Below, one piece after another: positions 23,698 through 34,327 of a DNA stretch of 64,000 bases. Position numbers and translations under genes: made by a program. The stretch's first letter is position 1. Every line of letters begins with the position of its first letter. Under the pieces are notes generated by a model. The model did not search any database and was not told the origin of the DNA. It saw only the letters and a program-made list of their open reading frames with translations. The DNA comes from Peromyscus leucopus. Its lineage: Eukaryota > Chordata > Mammalia > Rodentia > Cricetidae. The DNA is taken from NCBI RefSeq assembly GCF_004664715.2, contig NC_051069.1, forward strand, positions 70,020,647-70,084,646, written 5' to 3'.

Positions 23698-24037
23698 TGG
23701 GGGTTTAGAAGAAAATGGCCCCTAAAGGGAATGCCACTAATGGAAGATGTGGCCGTGTTGGAGTAGGTGTGGTCTTGTTGGAGGAGGTGTGTCACTGTGG
23801 AGGTAGGCTTTGAGGTCTCATGCCCAGTGAGTCAGTCTAATTCCTGTTGCCTGCACATCAATGTGTAACAACTACCTCTCCAGCATCATGTCTGCCTCAA
23901 TGCCACCATGTCCCACTGTGATGACTATTGACTGAACCTCTGAACTGGAACTGAGCCACCACAATTAAATATTTTCTTTGTAAGAGTTGCTGTGGTCATG
24001 GTATCACTTCACAGCAATAGAAACTCTAACTAAGGCA
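23698..24037 (+). mobile_element. ORR1-like MaLR LTR, nearly complete
   Basis: A full-length plus-strand copy: TGGGGGTTTAGAAGAAAATGG start, GTGTGGTCTTGTTGGAGG, GTGTGTCACTGTGGAGGTAGG, CTTTGAGGTCTCATG, CTCCAGCATCATGTCTGCC, TGACTGAACCTCTGAACTGG, CAATTAAATATTTTC and an ACTCTAACTAAGGCA end. There is a possible TTATT duplication one base outside each edge. Confidence 0.85.
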
Positions 24038-24044
24038 TTTATTT

Positions 24045-24217
24045 ACGTGTGTGTGTGTGTGTGTGTGTGTGTGATAAGTGTGTGCCATGGTGTGTTTGTG
24101 GTGGTCAGAGGACAGCTTGCAGAAGTGGGTGCTCTTCTTCCACCATGTGGGTCACAAGTATGAAAGCAAGCTTGGCAGCAGGCTTTTACCCTATTGAGCC
24201 ATCTTGCTGATTCCTGT
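24045..24217 (-). repeat. B3-type SINE, antisense, with (GT)n tail
   Basis: A GT tract at 24045-24073 forms the element's tail. It is followed by GTGTGCCATGGTGTGTTTGTGG, GGTCAGAGGACAGCTTGCAG, CTTCTTCCACCATGTGGGTC and GGCAGCAGGCTTTTACCC, ending TTGAGCCATCTTGCTG, the antisense of the tRNA-derived head. It sits directly after the ORR1 LTR. Confidence 0.8.
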
Positions 24218-25304
24218 CATGACTTTTCATCTTCTCTGGGTTTTCCCATTTGCTTCCTTTCCAGTAATAAAATTCCAAAGTCAAATCTAAACAGTTACTC
24301 CCATAACTGAGAATGCTGCAGTAGTTTACCCTTAAGTGTAAAATTTCAAGTTTTGTACTTCCTCAGCGATTTATACAATAAGGTTTCTGTAATCAGCTTA
24401 TCACAAGAAAAATAATTTCCATTAAAATAAGATGCAATTGGTGTAATATTTATAAAGAGAGTTGGTCTGACTTTTAAATAAGATATTCCTGTGCATGAGT
24501 CATTAGAATTTTTAGACAGAATGTCTTGACATGTTTCAGTTGAAGAGCTGTCTTTTGAGTCAGGCCATGTATGCATGAGACTCTTCTATGAGTTAACCTA
24601 AATAAGTTGAGAAATTATTCATACTCAAAGAAAGTGAAGGACCAAATGATGGAGAAGAATCAGAAATAGGAGTTTCAGGGGTGCCCCTAGGCTTTTTTGA
24701 ATGCTTATTTTAAATTTACCAATGGAGTAAAATGGTTAATCAGTGATGTTTCCTCAGGCTTTGGGAACACTTGAGCACTTGATGCTGACTGTAATATCTC
24801 TGGGAATTACAGAGGGATATCATATCCAGGTCAGGGGTACATATTACCTGAGCCCTGGTGCCTCATTCCCCATGTAAAACTTGGGCAATGCAAATCTAGT
24901 TTACTGATGAACAGATGAGATACAGCTCCACTAGGGAGTAAAAGTTAAATAGTTGTGGGTCCTGGGGAGCACCATGACTGGTAATTCATAGATGCAAGGT
25001 GCAGTTGTATATATACCCTTACAGGAGCCATACCTGTGCTGGAGTCTGGAGTAATATGTACAAAATCCGGGCTTGTTTCAGCCCAGCAGATGCATTTTAG
25101 AGTGTAACCACAGAGCTTCTACACTGTTGTGGACCTCTGTTCAGTGTGGCCTGCACTAGCTTTTTCCTAACATTAAACAATTAGTATGGAGAAAGCTTGT
25201 GCAGTCTTATGACTGACTGCTTCACACTGACCTGGGAGTGTTGTCATGAAAACAGACAAATGCATTTCCTAAGATATTTTTCAGCTTTGAAAACAAATAT
25301 GGTT
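24218..25304. other. Low-copy DNA
   Basis: No repeat or gene recognised. Confidence 0.4.
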
Positions 25305-25372
25305 GCTTTGTTTTGTGGTATTGAGACAAGGTCTCACTCTGTAGCCCAGGCTGGCTTAGAATGGGAAATGTT
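25305..25372 (-). repeat. B1 SINE fragment, antisense
   Basis: TTGAGACAAGGTCTCACTCTGTAGCCCAGGCTGGCTTAGAA is the 3' half of an old B1/7SL-derived SINE in reverse; the rest is missing. Confidence 0.75.
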
Positions 25373-27434
25373 TCCATGATCTGAATTTTCAAGGTCAGAT
25401 TTTTTTTCTGTGTATAAAAAATAACAACAGTTTTCTTAATTTTAAAATCTTTCATTTTAGTTCATTTATATAGAAATGGTATTTTTAGAAAGTAATCAGA
25501 ACAAGTAAAATTTTTTGAAAGATATCCAACTTTGAAACTTTTGATCATACTTGGCAGAGGCTTTTTATTTTTGAGTAAGAAAAAACACACAAACATCTCT
25601 AAATTGAAGTTTAATTCAAATATTTTGTGTATGAATTACTACTGCCAATGAAAAGTACCAAATTGGGTATGCAAATGAGAATTTTTAGTTGTAGGTTTTA
25701 CAAACATCCCTTTGATAATGTAGAACTTAGAGTCAGCAAAGTGTAACATACAAATCATAATACTATTAAGTAAATTCTGTAGTATCAAACAGTTTTAATT
25801 TTGACACTTAGAAAATACCCATTGTGGTCTCTTCAGTTGTTCTACGGGGTTCAGTTGATATCTAGTTGTCACAGATTTTATCTCTTGCTATTTTTGCACA
25901 AACAGTAGTCAGAAAACAGAAAAAAAACATTTCTTTAAAAGAATTAAAACTGCCCACCATAAAAACATTATTATTTTATCTGTGAAGGTATTCCTGATAA
26001 AAGTTTAAATACTCCGAGGTAAATTACACAAGGTGGTCTCTAAGCTGTGCAGAGATACTCAGAGTTATGGGTTGCCTTAGTTTCTTTTCTCTTATTTTCT
26101 TTTTTTTTATTTTACATTTTAAAATCTCTTCATTTTCTTCATCACAGGTATGTAGATAATTTATTTCTCATCCTGCAGTGGGAAATTTATAAATCACTTG
26201 GACCTGAGGTGGTTATGGGGAACATGAAAACTCAGGTAGAGGGGAGCAATTATTAACAAGGGTGAGGACATAAAACATCTGGGATCCAAACCTTTCTCTA
26301 ATTTAAGCTCTTGACATTCCAATGAAGATCCTTTGGAAACCAGACTCCTTTCTTGACCTCATCCTCTGGCTTTGGCCTTTCTCAAATTGTCTGTCCCAGC
26401 AGTTTAGTGGAGAAGAGAGTTTTCAGTATGGAGATGAGGACTGTTTAGAAGATGACTTGGGTGCCAGGCTGAACTTAGTGGGTGGAGGAAAGAATTGTTC
26501 AATTGTCCCAAGAGCTGATTATTTGGTGTGTTAGTCATTGTGCAACGAGAGCCTGGGCTGCTATGATGCTGAATGTGAGATCTTCCTGATTAATGGTACT
26601 GAAATATGCTTTAGAGCAGAATATTATGACACACTGAAGACTGAGCAGTTCCTCTCTAGAACAAACAGAAAACAATGAATATGTTTGCTTCTGTGGTTTT
26701 TTCATTTATCATAGGGTAGAAATCTATAACTATGAATTTTGCATTGTTTAAATACATATTTCATTTCCCAATATGTTAATCATCTTCAGTACAGAAATAA
26801 AATTTAAGAAAATCAAAGTGAATGTCAAAGTAAATATTGTCATCTGAATTTCAAAGAAGCAATGATGATTGTGTAATTTTTCCATGTTTATCATTACTTT
26901 CATCAATGGGGTTGTGGTGATTTTTCCAATCACTTAAAAATCAGAAGACATAGATATACTAAACAAGCATTAGTGTCCACTCTACTGTTAGGATTCATCT
27001 TAAGAGAACTGAACATAAAGATAAATGTGTGTCACATGGTGTTGCAGAAGGTGAATTTGCACAGTAATCCTTGAGCTGTCACTTAATTTATACAGTTGTC
27101 CTATATTCATTTATTCCCTTTTGTTTCCAATTTTAAGTGTACATGTATAGTTTTTATTGTGTTTGGTTTCATTACCAGAGAAGTAGATCCACGAATATGT
27201 AAAAGATGGTGGCTTCTTGGCAACGTCACAAGAATAAGCCATCAATCAAAAAGGAAAATAAAATCAAATTTAAAAGTTAGCTAATTCTAGCACAGTTTCA
27301 AAAATTTCTCTCAAGGCATGTAAACAAATACATCTGAAACTCCAGTCTGCCGAATATGAAATATTTGACAATCTTATAATTGCTATTGTTCATCTCTGTT
27401 TACATTGAACAGGGAAACTGAAAGTTCAAGACTT
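25373..27434. other. Low-copy AT-rich DNA
   Basis: About 2 kb without a recognised repeat. The plus frame at 26322-26534 (70 codons, tryptophan- and acid-rich) continues after a single TAG for about 50 more codons to 26681. The combined stretch is longer than most here but matches nothing I know, so I leave it uncalled. Confidence 0.4.
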
Positions 27435-27503
27435 TTTTGGCTAGAGTGGGTTCAAGATTAGCCTGGGTAGCTTAGCAAGACACTGTTTCAAAATCAAAAG
27501 TAA
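27435..27503 (+). repeat. Proto-B1 fragment
   Basis: GAGTGGGTTCAAGATTAGCCTGGGTAGCTTAGCAAGACACTGTTTCAAAA corresponds to the 3' half of an early B1 monomer. Diverged. Confidence 0.55.
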
Positions 27504-27506
27504 AGA

Positions 27507-27590
27507 ACTGGCTTAATAGATAGCTCAGCAGTGGAGTGCCTGCGGAGCACCCATGATGTCCTGGGTTCGGTACCGAGTGAGAGAGGCTGG
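27507..27590 (+). repeat. ID-like SINE
   Basis: ACTGGCTTAATAGATAGCTCAGCAGTGGAGTGCCTGC, then a spacer and GTCCTGGGTTCGGTACCGAG: the A-box and B-box spacing and text of the rodent ID/BC1 tRNA-Ala-derived SINE. It directly follows a proto-B1 fragment, so this may be a composite SINE. Confidence 0.55.
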
Positions 27591-28656
27591 GGAAAGACAG
27601 GCTTTCCAAACACATTGTTCAAAAATATTATCCAAATACACTGCAGTTGTCTACTAGAGAAACTAGCGCTGGAAGCTGAGAAAAGTCTAAAACAGTTTTC
27701 ACAGCTACAGTAAAGGAGCTCTGAAAAGCACTGCATCAGAGAAAAGCCTGCTCTCTCCATCTCCCAACCACAGTGTCTCAGATTTAAAAACAGAATGTTA
27801 ATTAAAAAGATGTTACTTGATAACGATATTAGAAATTTTGATAAATGTGTCTGGTTAGGAATTATTCCAACTTGCTTAAAATCTATTGGAAAGCATTAAT
27901 CAAGACAGTCAATAGGTAGAACGCAAAAAGTTTTTGACTTTTGAACATTCTTAGCAAGCTATAATTATTGAACAGAAACTTTATGAGCAGGAAAACTTGA
28001 TTTATAAAGTCAAGGCGAAAAGTCAACCAATAAATAATGAGCACATAGAAACAGATGGGGGTGATTTTCAAATATTAGAAATTTGTTTCTTACAGTTGTG
28101 GAAGTTGGCAGTGCCTAGATTTCAGCGATAGCTTTGCAGGCAGCTTTCTTGCTGGGTCATCCCTTATTAGATGACAAGTAATAAGGAGGGAGTTGTTTGT
28201 CTTTTTATAAGAATGCCTCCCAGCATCACATCATCAGTCCATTTAGAACATGCACGGACTCCCCAGCATCTAGTTGCCTTTAGCTACCTTCTCTCATAAT
28301 ACTATTATGATGGTAATTAAGCTGCACCGTAAGTTTGGGAAAGGACAAGCTGTCACAGCACCGAGGTCCTATCTAAATGGAATCAGGAAAATCTGTGCTT
28401 TTCTAGTAAGTAACTAAATTTGGTTTTGCTTCATAAGCTGAATTAATATTTTAGAAAATTTATTAAATATATTTGTTGAAAAGAAATACTTAGAGCAGGG
28501 GAAAAACCTATAAAAAATACTTGGACTGATATATTTACATGTTTTTAAGTAAAAATACATTTAAAAATATTTTTATTTAATAAAGTTTTACAGAACTTAC
28601 CAAGTACATTGTTACTTACAGAAATATATTTTTTTCACATTAAAAATATGGAATAC
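27591..28656. other. Low-copy AT-rich DNA
   Basis: No repeat recognised. Frames at 27494-27760 overlap the SINE pair and are artefacts. Confidence 0.4.
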
Positions 28657-28828
28657 CTGGCCAGGTGGTGGTGGCACATTCCTTTAATCCAAGCAGTCAG
28701 AAGACAGAGCCAGGTGGCTCTCTGTGAGTTCAAGGCCAGCCTGGTCTATGTAGTAAGTTCCAGAACAGTCAGGATGGTTACACAGAGAAACCCTGTCTCA
28801 AAAAAGAACAAAAATAAAAACAAAAACA
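28657..28828 (+). repeat. B1 SINE (first of a nested pair)
   Basis: CTGGCCAGGTGGTGGTGGCACATTCCTTTAATCC start, CTCTGTGAGTTCAAGGCCAGCCTGGTCTATG middle, ACACAGAGAAACCCTGTCTC and an (AAAAAC)n tail. The likely original target site is ATGGAATACC on the left and ATGACATACC on the right, the latter now displaced by the second B1. Confidence 0.9.
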
Positions 28829-28844
28829 AAAATGACATACCAAT

Positions 28845-29017
28845 ATGTGTGGTGACACACAACTTTAATTTTAGTGCTTGAGAGGCAGAAGGAGACAGAT
28901 CTCTGTGAGTTCAAGAACAGCCTGGTCTACATAGAGAGTTCCAGGTCATTGAGAGCTACATAATCAGACCCTGGGGAACTATGTGTTCTTATATGTTCCC
29001 AAAACAACAACGTGAAC
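28845..29017 (+). repeat. Second B1 SINE, nested at the tail of the first
   Basis: A diverged B1 body (TGTGTGGTGACACACAACTTTAATTTTAGTGC, GACAGATCTCTGTGAGTTCAAG, CAGCCTGGTCTACATAGAGAG, GAGAGCTACATAATCAGACCC). A 15-bp duplication AAAATGACATACCAA flanks it exactly at 28830-28844 and 29018-29032, proving a separate, later insertion at the 3' junction of the first B1. Confidence 0.85.
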
Positions 29018-29032
29018 AAAATGACATACCAA

Positions 29033-29866
29033 GAAGAGTCAATTGAGAATATCAACATTTATAAGATTAATCGCATATTTCAACTCTGACCAGAATTGTG
29101 GGTAAATGTACTAAAATATTAAAATAATAAGATCTTGTTTAAAACTGCATTCTTCTGCAATGTGCATGCAACATGATATTGGAGATATATGAGATTAGGA
29201 ATCTGATTAAAGAATATGGATGTACGAAAAGTTATCACTGTCCTCTTAATTTCCTGCAATCAATGTGTACACACTACCTTTTTGTATGCATATAGACACA
29301 CACAGATTTGTGGTGTTGATTTTGTGTCTAAGCCATTTTTATTTCTTTTGCAAATAAAGCCTTTTCTGAGTGAAACTCCTGTTTCCTAAAAGAACCGTTA
29401 GCCTTTTAACAATAACATTTTAGGTATACCAAGAAAAAAAATCGGTATGCATGTGGTATATGTGTGTACATTCTAAATATATGTTTTATAATTTATTTTG
29501 TGCCTCTTTACCTTTAAAATATTCTACATTGAACATTATTATAGTTAGCTGTAGCCTGTTTGAAAGAGGTACAGCCTGGATTGCTGTGATGCTTTTCTTA
29601 CAAAGCATATTAAGTTTCTTGTGATTATCGTGACCTTCTTACCATCGCAATTTTACCATCAAGCATCTATTTTGCCAAATTCATTTTTTTTTATTCAACT
29701 ACATGTGCAGGAATTATCTTTTTTTTTTGGTCTGATTTGTCCATATCACCTCCAGCCTTTGAACCCTGAACACATTTCTCCAATTAAAACGTGGGTAATG
29801 GCAATAAAAGCTTCAGGTTACAAAGCAATAATTCTCTATTTACTTCTCTTTTTAAAAATATTCTTC
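29033..29866. other. Low-copy AT-rich DNA
   Basis: No repeat or gene recognised; short T-rich runs near 29685-29730. Confidence 0.4.
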
Positions 29867-30053
29867 AGCCGGGTGGCGGTGGTGGCGGTGGTGGTGGCAG
29901 TGGTGGCACATGCCTTTAATCCCAGCACTCGGGAGGCAGAGGCAGGTGGATCTCTGTGAGTTCGAGGCAAGCCTGGGCTACCAAGTGAGTTCCAGGAAAG
30001 GCGCAAAGCTACACAGAGAAACCCTGTTTCGAAAAACCAAAAAAAAAAAAAGA
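29867..30053 (+). repeat. B1 SINE with expanded GGY triplet head
   Basis: Young-looking B1: CACATGCCTTTAATCCCAGC, ACTCGGGAGGCAGAGGCAGG, CCAAGTGAGTTCCAGGAAAGG, CGCAAAGCTACACAGAG. Its first bases, normally GCCGGGCGGTGGTGGCGCAC, are stretched into repeated GGT/GGC triplets (about 29871-29904). The AATATTCTT to the left and AAATTCTT after the A-tail are the likely target-site duplication. The apparent valine/alanine protein on this strand is SINE sequence. Confidence 0.95.
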
Positions 30054-30921
30054 AAAAAAATTCTTGTGGCTCAGAATTAATCGAGAGGTGGTCATTTCCC
30101 CTTAGTATGTAAAGTAAAGCATGATGTAAGATCACAGCAGTGTGTGGTTCCTCAGAGGAAGCTGGACTGTTAATGGAGATGCCACTGGGATTAAATGAAA
30201 TGCCATGTATTTCAGGTTTGGGTCTGGAATAGTTATCTTAGATTTTCCTTTGCAACCACTTAATCTTCTCATGCCCTGTTAGGTCAAAGCTATTCTGAAC
30301 AAGGCAGGAAATGACGTGGGAATGGTTTGCTTTAGGCAAATAACTATAAATAATATGTGTCCTCAAAGAGAAGAGTGAGGCTTTTCCTGTGTTCACTAAC
30401 CTGCTGTAGAACACTACAGGTGATGCAACTACCTGGGAACCCCAAATAATGCACAAGATCTGTCACCAGTTTCCACAAACAAGGATAGCAGCCGACATAC
30501 TACTCATAGATTGCACTCACGATCTGATTGTTGAAGGGTGTTTTCCCCCATAATACCTTTTATAAAAGTGAAAGTAGGGCAAACATGGCACATTGCAGAA
30601 GGGAAATAAGCTGACAGGTGATGGCAAATACAATGTTGAATATTTAGTAACCTGGCACTGAGAGGCTAAGCACAAAAACATGAAACTCAGATGAAATAAC
30701 TTAAAAGTTTTCCATTGATTGTTTAATATTAAGAAAAAAAAAAACAGTCCAACATATCTGAAAAACCTGCAGGCTTATCCCTCAGGCTTGGACTATTTTG
30801 TCTATTGATGTGCTAAAGGTGAACATGAATCACTATGAAAAGGTGAAATTGTTTATTATTCACAATATCTTCACTGTATATGGGAGGGAGTATGTGAAAG
30901 TCATGGTAGAGATCTGCACAT
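30054..30921. other. Low-copy DNA
   Basis: No recognisable feature. Confidence 0.4.
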
Positions 30922-30935
30922 GAAAGTGGCATCTA

Positions 30936-31581
30936 GAGTAGGTCAGTCCCAGCTGTCTCTCGGCCATTGCCGGCAGTGACCTACTCTGGTGATGGGATGG
31001 CCAAACACCCTAATAGTTGGGCCAGAAACCCCATCCAAGGACTGAGGAATCTGGATGCAGACATCCACAGCTAGGCCCCCCGGGTGGAGCGCTGGGAGTC
31101 TAATTATCGAGAAAGAGGAGGGTTTATATGAGCGAGAATTGTTGAAACCAAGGTTGGATAAAGCACAGGGACAAATAGCCAAACGAATGGAAACACATGA
31201 ACTATGAACCAAAGGCTGAGGGGCCCCCAACTGGATCAGGCCCTCTGAATAGGTGAGACAGTTGATTGGCTTGATCTGTTTGGGAGGCATCTAGGCAGTG
31301 GTACCAGGTCCTGGGCTCGCTACATGAGTTAGCTGTTTGAAACCTGGGACTTATACAGAGACGCTTGGCTCAATCTGGGAGGAGGGGACTGGATTTGCCT
31401 GGACTGAGTCTATCAGGTCGATCTCAGTCCTCGGGGGTGGCCTTGATCTGGAGGTGGTGGGAATGGGGAGTGGGTTGGGGGGAAGGGGAGGGGGCAGGAA
31501 GGGGGAGAACAAGGGAATCTGTGGCTGTTATGTAGAACTGAATAGTATTGTAAAATAAAATTAAAAAAAAAAAGAAAGAAA
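30936..31581 (+). mobile_element. 5'-truncated LINE-1 3' region
   Basis: A 646-bp L1 tail with an exact 14-bp target-site duplication GAAAGTGGCATCTA (30922-30935 and 31582-31595). It contains the usual rodent L1 3'-region blocks (GGATCAGGCCCTCTGAATAGGTGAGACAG, CTGTTTGGGAGG), then a G-rich polypurine stretch (31451-31507) and TAAAATAAAATTAAAAAA at the end. The 115-codon minus-strand frame here is antisense L1, not a gene. The exact flanks suggest a fairly recent insertion. Confidence 0.9.
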
Positions 31582-31595
31582 GAAAGTGGCATCTA

Positions 31596-31755
31596 TCTTC
31601 CAGCTGGAACAAACTAATGCATTTTGAAACCTTCATAATGGCTTGGTACCAAATACATGGGGTGCTATTAAAATGTGGTGTCAGAAAACATTCATTGTAA
31701 ACAAGAAGCTTACTGTTGAGGAAACAGATAAAAGATGGCAGCCAACTTTTGTTTT

Positions 31756-31791
<36 letters not shown>

Positions 31792-33499
31792 CAAAAGAAA
31801 GGATTCAGACCATTGATTTTACAAGTATCTGTTAAATACATAATCATTTGTTCAACACATTTTCACATATTTTCTTATTTGCAAGTACCTCAACCTGCCA
31901 CGTGCTAGTATTATAGATGTGTACCACCAAGTCCAGCTTTGAGATTGACTTTAAATATTAGCTGGTTACATCTAGATATAAAAATTTTCATTTGTTTCCT
32001 GATGTTGGATAGCTTGGTCAGGACTGTTGTATTTAAAAATTGAAATGAAGTTATGATCCATTTGAAAGATAGGGGCACTTGGCAAGGATGTCAGACAGGT
32101 TTTTTTTTTTTTTTTTTTTTAAGAGACCTCAAGACTAGAGTAATGTTGTGATGTGATACGTTTGGAAAGAACCTAGAAGAGAGACAGCTGAGGTGTGATA
32201 TTAGCATTGGTTCCTAGACTCTGACACCACTGCTGACCAACCTCAGTGTTCAGAATGATTTGTCAAGTGTCTTTCTTCAACTGCCTTGAAGCTGGCAAAA
32301 AGCCTTCATTTTTATCAGACTGACACCCTCCCCCACCCCTGAACTGTCAAGTACCAGAAACTAGAATAATTTCAATCTGTTCTCTGAGTGTCTCAACAAA
32401 AGGGACATTAAGATTCGCTGTTGAGAAATACCTCATTTGTGAGCTGCTTTTTACATGTCCTGGCAGGTGTGTTAGCGATGAGAGCATCATCTTTGCTTTT
32501 CCAAGTTTATCAGACAAGTGTTGGTGAGTGGCTGAAACAAAAATCGTTTTGATTTTCTAATGTTATATTTGCTTTTGATGCTTAAACTTCCTATCAATTA
32601 ATGGCTAAAATTGAGTATAGCCCTTAGGGGAATGATATGAAAATATGACAGGTATTCATTTGTAAAAGTTAAGTGGTAGAAAATGAAATTGCACTATTTA
32701 ATAAATTTTAATTTAGACAATGAGAAAGGAAAGAGATCTTTCATATGTTTAATTCATAGTTTTCCTGAACAGTCTCAAGTCATTAAATATGCAAACTGTC
32801 CCCCTTTGCAAGGACTTTAAAGTGATAAAATCAAACAGTTTGAAAAATAGTAAAGGACAATCACAAATGGCAAATATATTGAAGTCATTCTCTTTGACTT
32901 TTCCCCTTGTCTGTTCTCATTTCCAAGTCTTAACTTCGTCACTGTTCTCAGGTTGGTGTCTTTGTAAATGACATGCAGCTCCAATTACAAACCCTACAGG
33001 TTTTGAGCATAGGTTAACTACAACATGTGTTTCACCTGGTGCAGATTTTTAATTTGCCTACAAATGGATAACTAAGCTGCTCAATTTAATTTATACCTAT
33101 GCATTTCTCTTTCCACTTACACTGAAAAATTGTTGCCATGAGCCTGAAGATTTTTGTACGGTATACAGTGACCCATCATGCTATTGTGATCTATAATTAA
33201 TGAAGCCAGCCCTACATATTTTTAATCTTGAGCTCACAGAACTATCCAGATGAGTGAAGATGCCCTGTTTATATGTCAACATTTCTCCACTTTTTAGTTT
33301 TGCCTTAAGCTTTGGTTGATAGTCCTGGTCCTGGACTCCAGACCTTTCTGGTAATACTTTGTTATCATGGCTGGATACCTGTCTCACTCTTTATTGTTTT
33401 GTTTTGTCAAATGTAATTTCATATATATATTCAATTTTCATTGATATTATGGGGCATACATTTTCCTTATTGAGAGCTGAGTAAGAGCAGAGTGAGGGC
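31596..33499. other. Low-copy DNA with simple repeats
   Basis: Contains (CA)n at 31758-31788, an old antisense B1 scrap at about 31893-31943 (CTCAACCTGCCACGTGCTAG, ATTATAGATGTGTACCACCAAG) and a 22-base T run at 32099-32120. I see no gene. Confidence 0.5.
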
Positions 33500-33605
33500 A
33501 GGTGGGGGAATGCTTTCAGGCATGTCCAGCCTGTGGCCTCGGTGCTGCAGGCATCCCAGGATAGCTGTTGAATGGGGCTTAAGACACTTGTAGATGAAAA
33601 CATCA
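33500..33605. mobile_element. Possible ancient hAT-type DNA transposon scrap
   Basis: GGCATGTCCAGCCTGTGGCC...TGCAGGCATCCCAGGATAGCTGTTGAATGGGGC resembles the terminal part of an old mammalian MER-type DNA transposon whose consensus reads 'GTCCAGCCTGTGGCCC...GCCCAGGATGGCTTTGAATGCGGCCC'. Identification is from memory and could be wrong. Confidence 0.3.
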
Positions 33606-33644
33606 TGTTGAAATGTCAAAAGGTTAAACACACATTATGCTAGG

Positions 33645-33997
33645 TAGGTTAGCTGGCAACACAACCTAGAATTACCTAGGAAGAGTCTAAATAAGGAATT
33701 TCCTAGATCAAATTGGCCTGTGGTCATGTCTGAGAGGGATAGTTTTGACTGTTAATGGAGGTGGGAAGACCTCCCTGAATGTGGGCAGAACCATTTCATG
33801 AGCTGTGCCCTATTCTGTGTAAGAGTGAAGAAGCTTCAGGAAAGCAGTCATTCATTTCTTTCTGCTTTTGACTGTGATTGACATTTGAGTTCCTGCCTTA
33901 ACTTGTACAAATTGTAATTGTAAATTGAATAAACCCTTTCTTCTACAAGTTGTTTCTTGTTAAGATATATTATCACAGATATAGAAATGAAATGAAG
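33645..33997 (+). mobile_element. MaLR-type LTR
   Basis: Most of the same repeat family as 10396-11012: CAACACAACCTAGAATTACC, AAGGAATTTCCTAGATCAAATTGG, GTTAATGGAGGTGGGAAGACC, a GTGTAAGAGTG segment, TTGACTGTGATTGACATTTGAG, GAATAAACCCTTTCTTC (polyA signal) and a terminal ATATATTATCACAG. Confidence 0.6.
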
Positions 33998-34000
33998 ATA

Positions 34001-34327
34001 TTATCTTAGTTAGGGATTTCTATTGCTAGGAAGAGATACCATGACCATTGCAACTCTTATAAAGGAAACATTTAATTGAGTTGCTTGCTTACAGTTTCAG
34101 AGGTTCAATCCATTATCATCGTGTTAGGTAGCATGGTGGCATGCAGGAAGACTTGGTGCTGGAGCTTAGAGTGCTATGTCTTGCAGGCAACAGGAAGTTG
34201 ACTGACTGTCACACTGAGGGAAGTTTGGGCAAAAGAGACCTCACACAGTGGCACACTTCCTTCAACTAGGCCCCACCTCTCAATAGTGCCATTCCTTTTG
34301 GGGGGCATTTTATTTCAAACCACCACA
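34001..34327 (-). mobile_element. ORR1-like MaLR LTR, nearly complete
   Basis: From the left: CTTAGTTAGGGATTTCTATTGC (3' end), ACCATGACCATTGCAACTCTTATAAAGG, ACATTTAATTGAG, TTCAATCCATTATCATCG, GCATGGTGGCATGCAGG, GACCTCACACAGTGGCACACTTCC, ending TTTCAAACCACCACA. It abuts the previous MaLR with only a few bases between. Confidence 0.85.

Noticed and set aside
26322..26681. Tryptophan- and acid-rich frame with one internal stop, about 120 codons in all
   Set aside because: No recognisable family, splice context or repeat signature; runs of this quality are expected a few times by chance over six frames of 64 kb.
27531..27590. Possible tRNA gene from A-box and B-box-like text
   Set aside because: The context and sequence fit an ID-type SINE next to a proto-B1; there is no complete cloverleaf.
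29621..30135. 112-codon plus and 99-codon minus frames
   Set aside because: Both include the B1 at 29867-30053; the valine/alanine run is the expanded GGY head and the rest is standard B1 in translation.
30943..31290. 115-codon minus-strand frame, among the longest in the window
   Set aside because: It lies entirely within the sense-oriented L1 3' region and is antisense to it.
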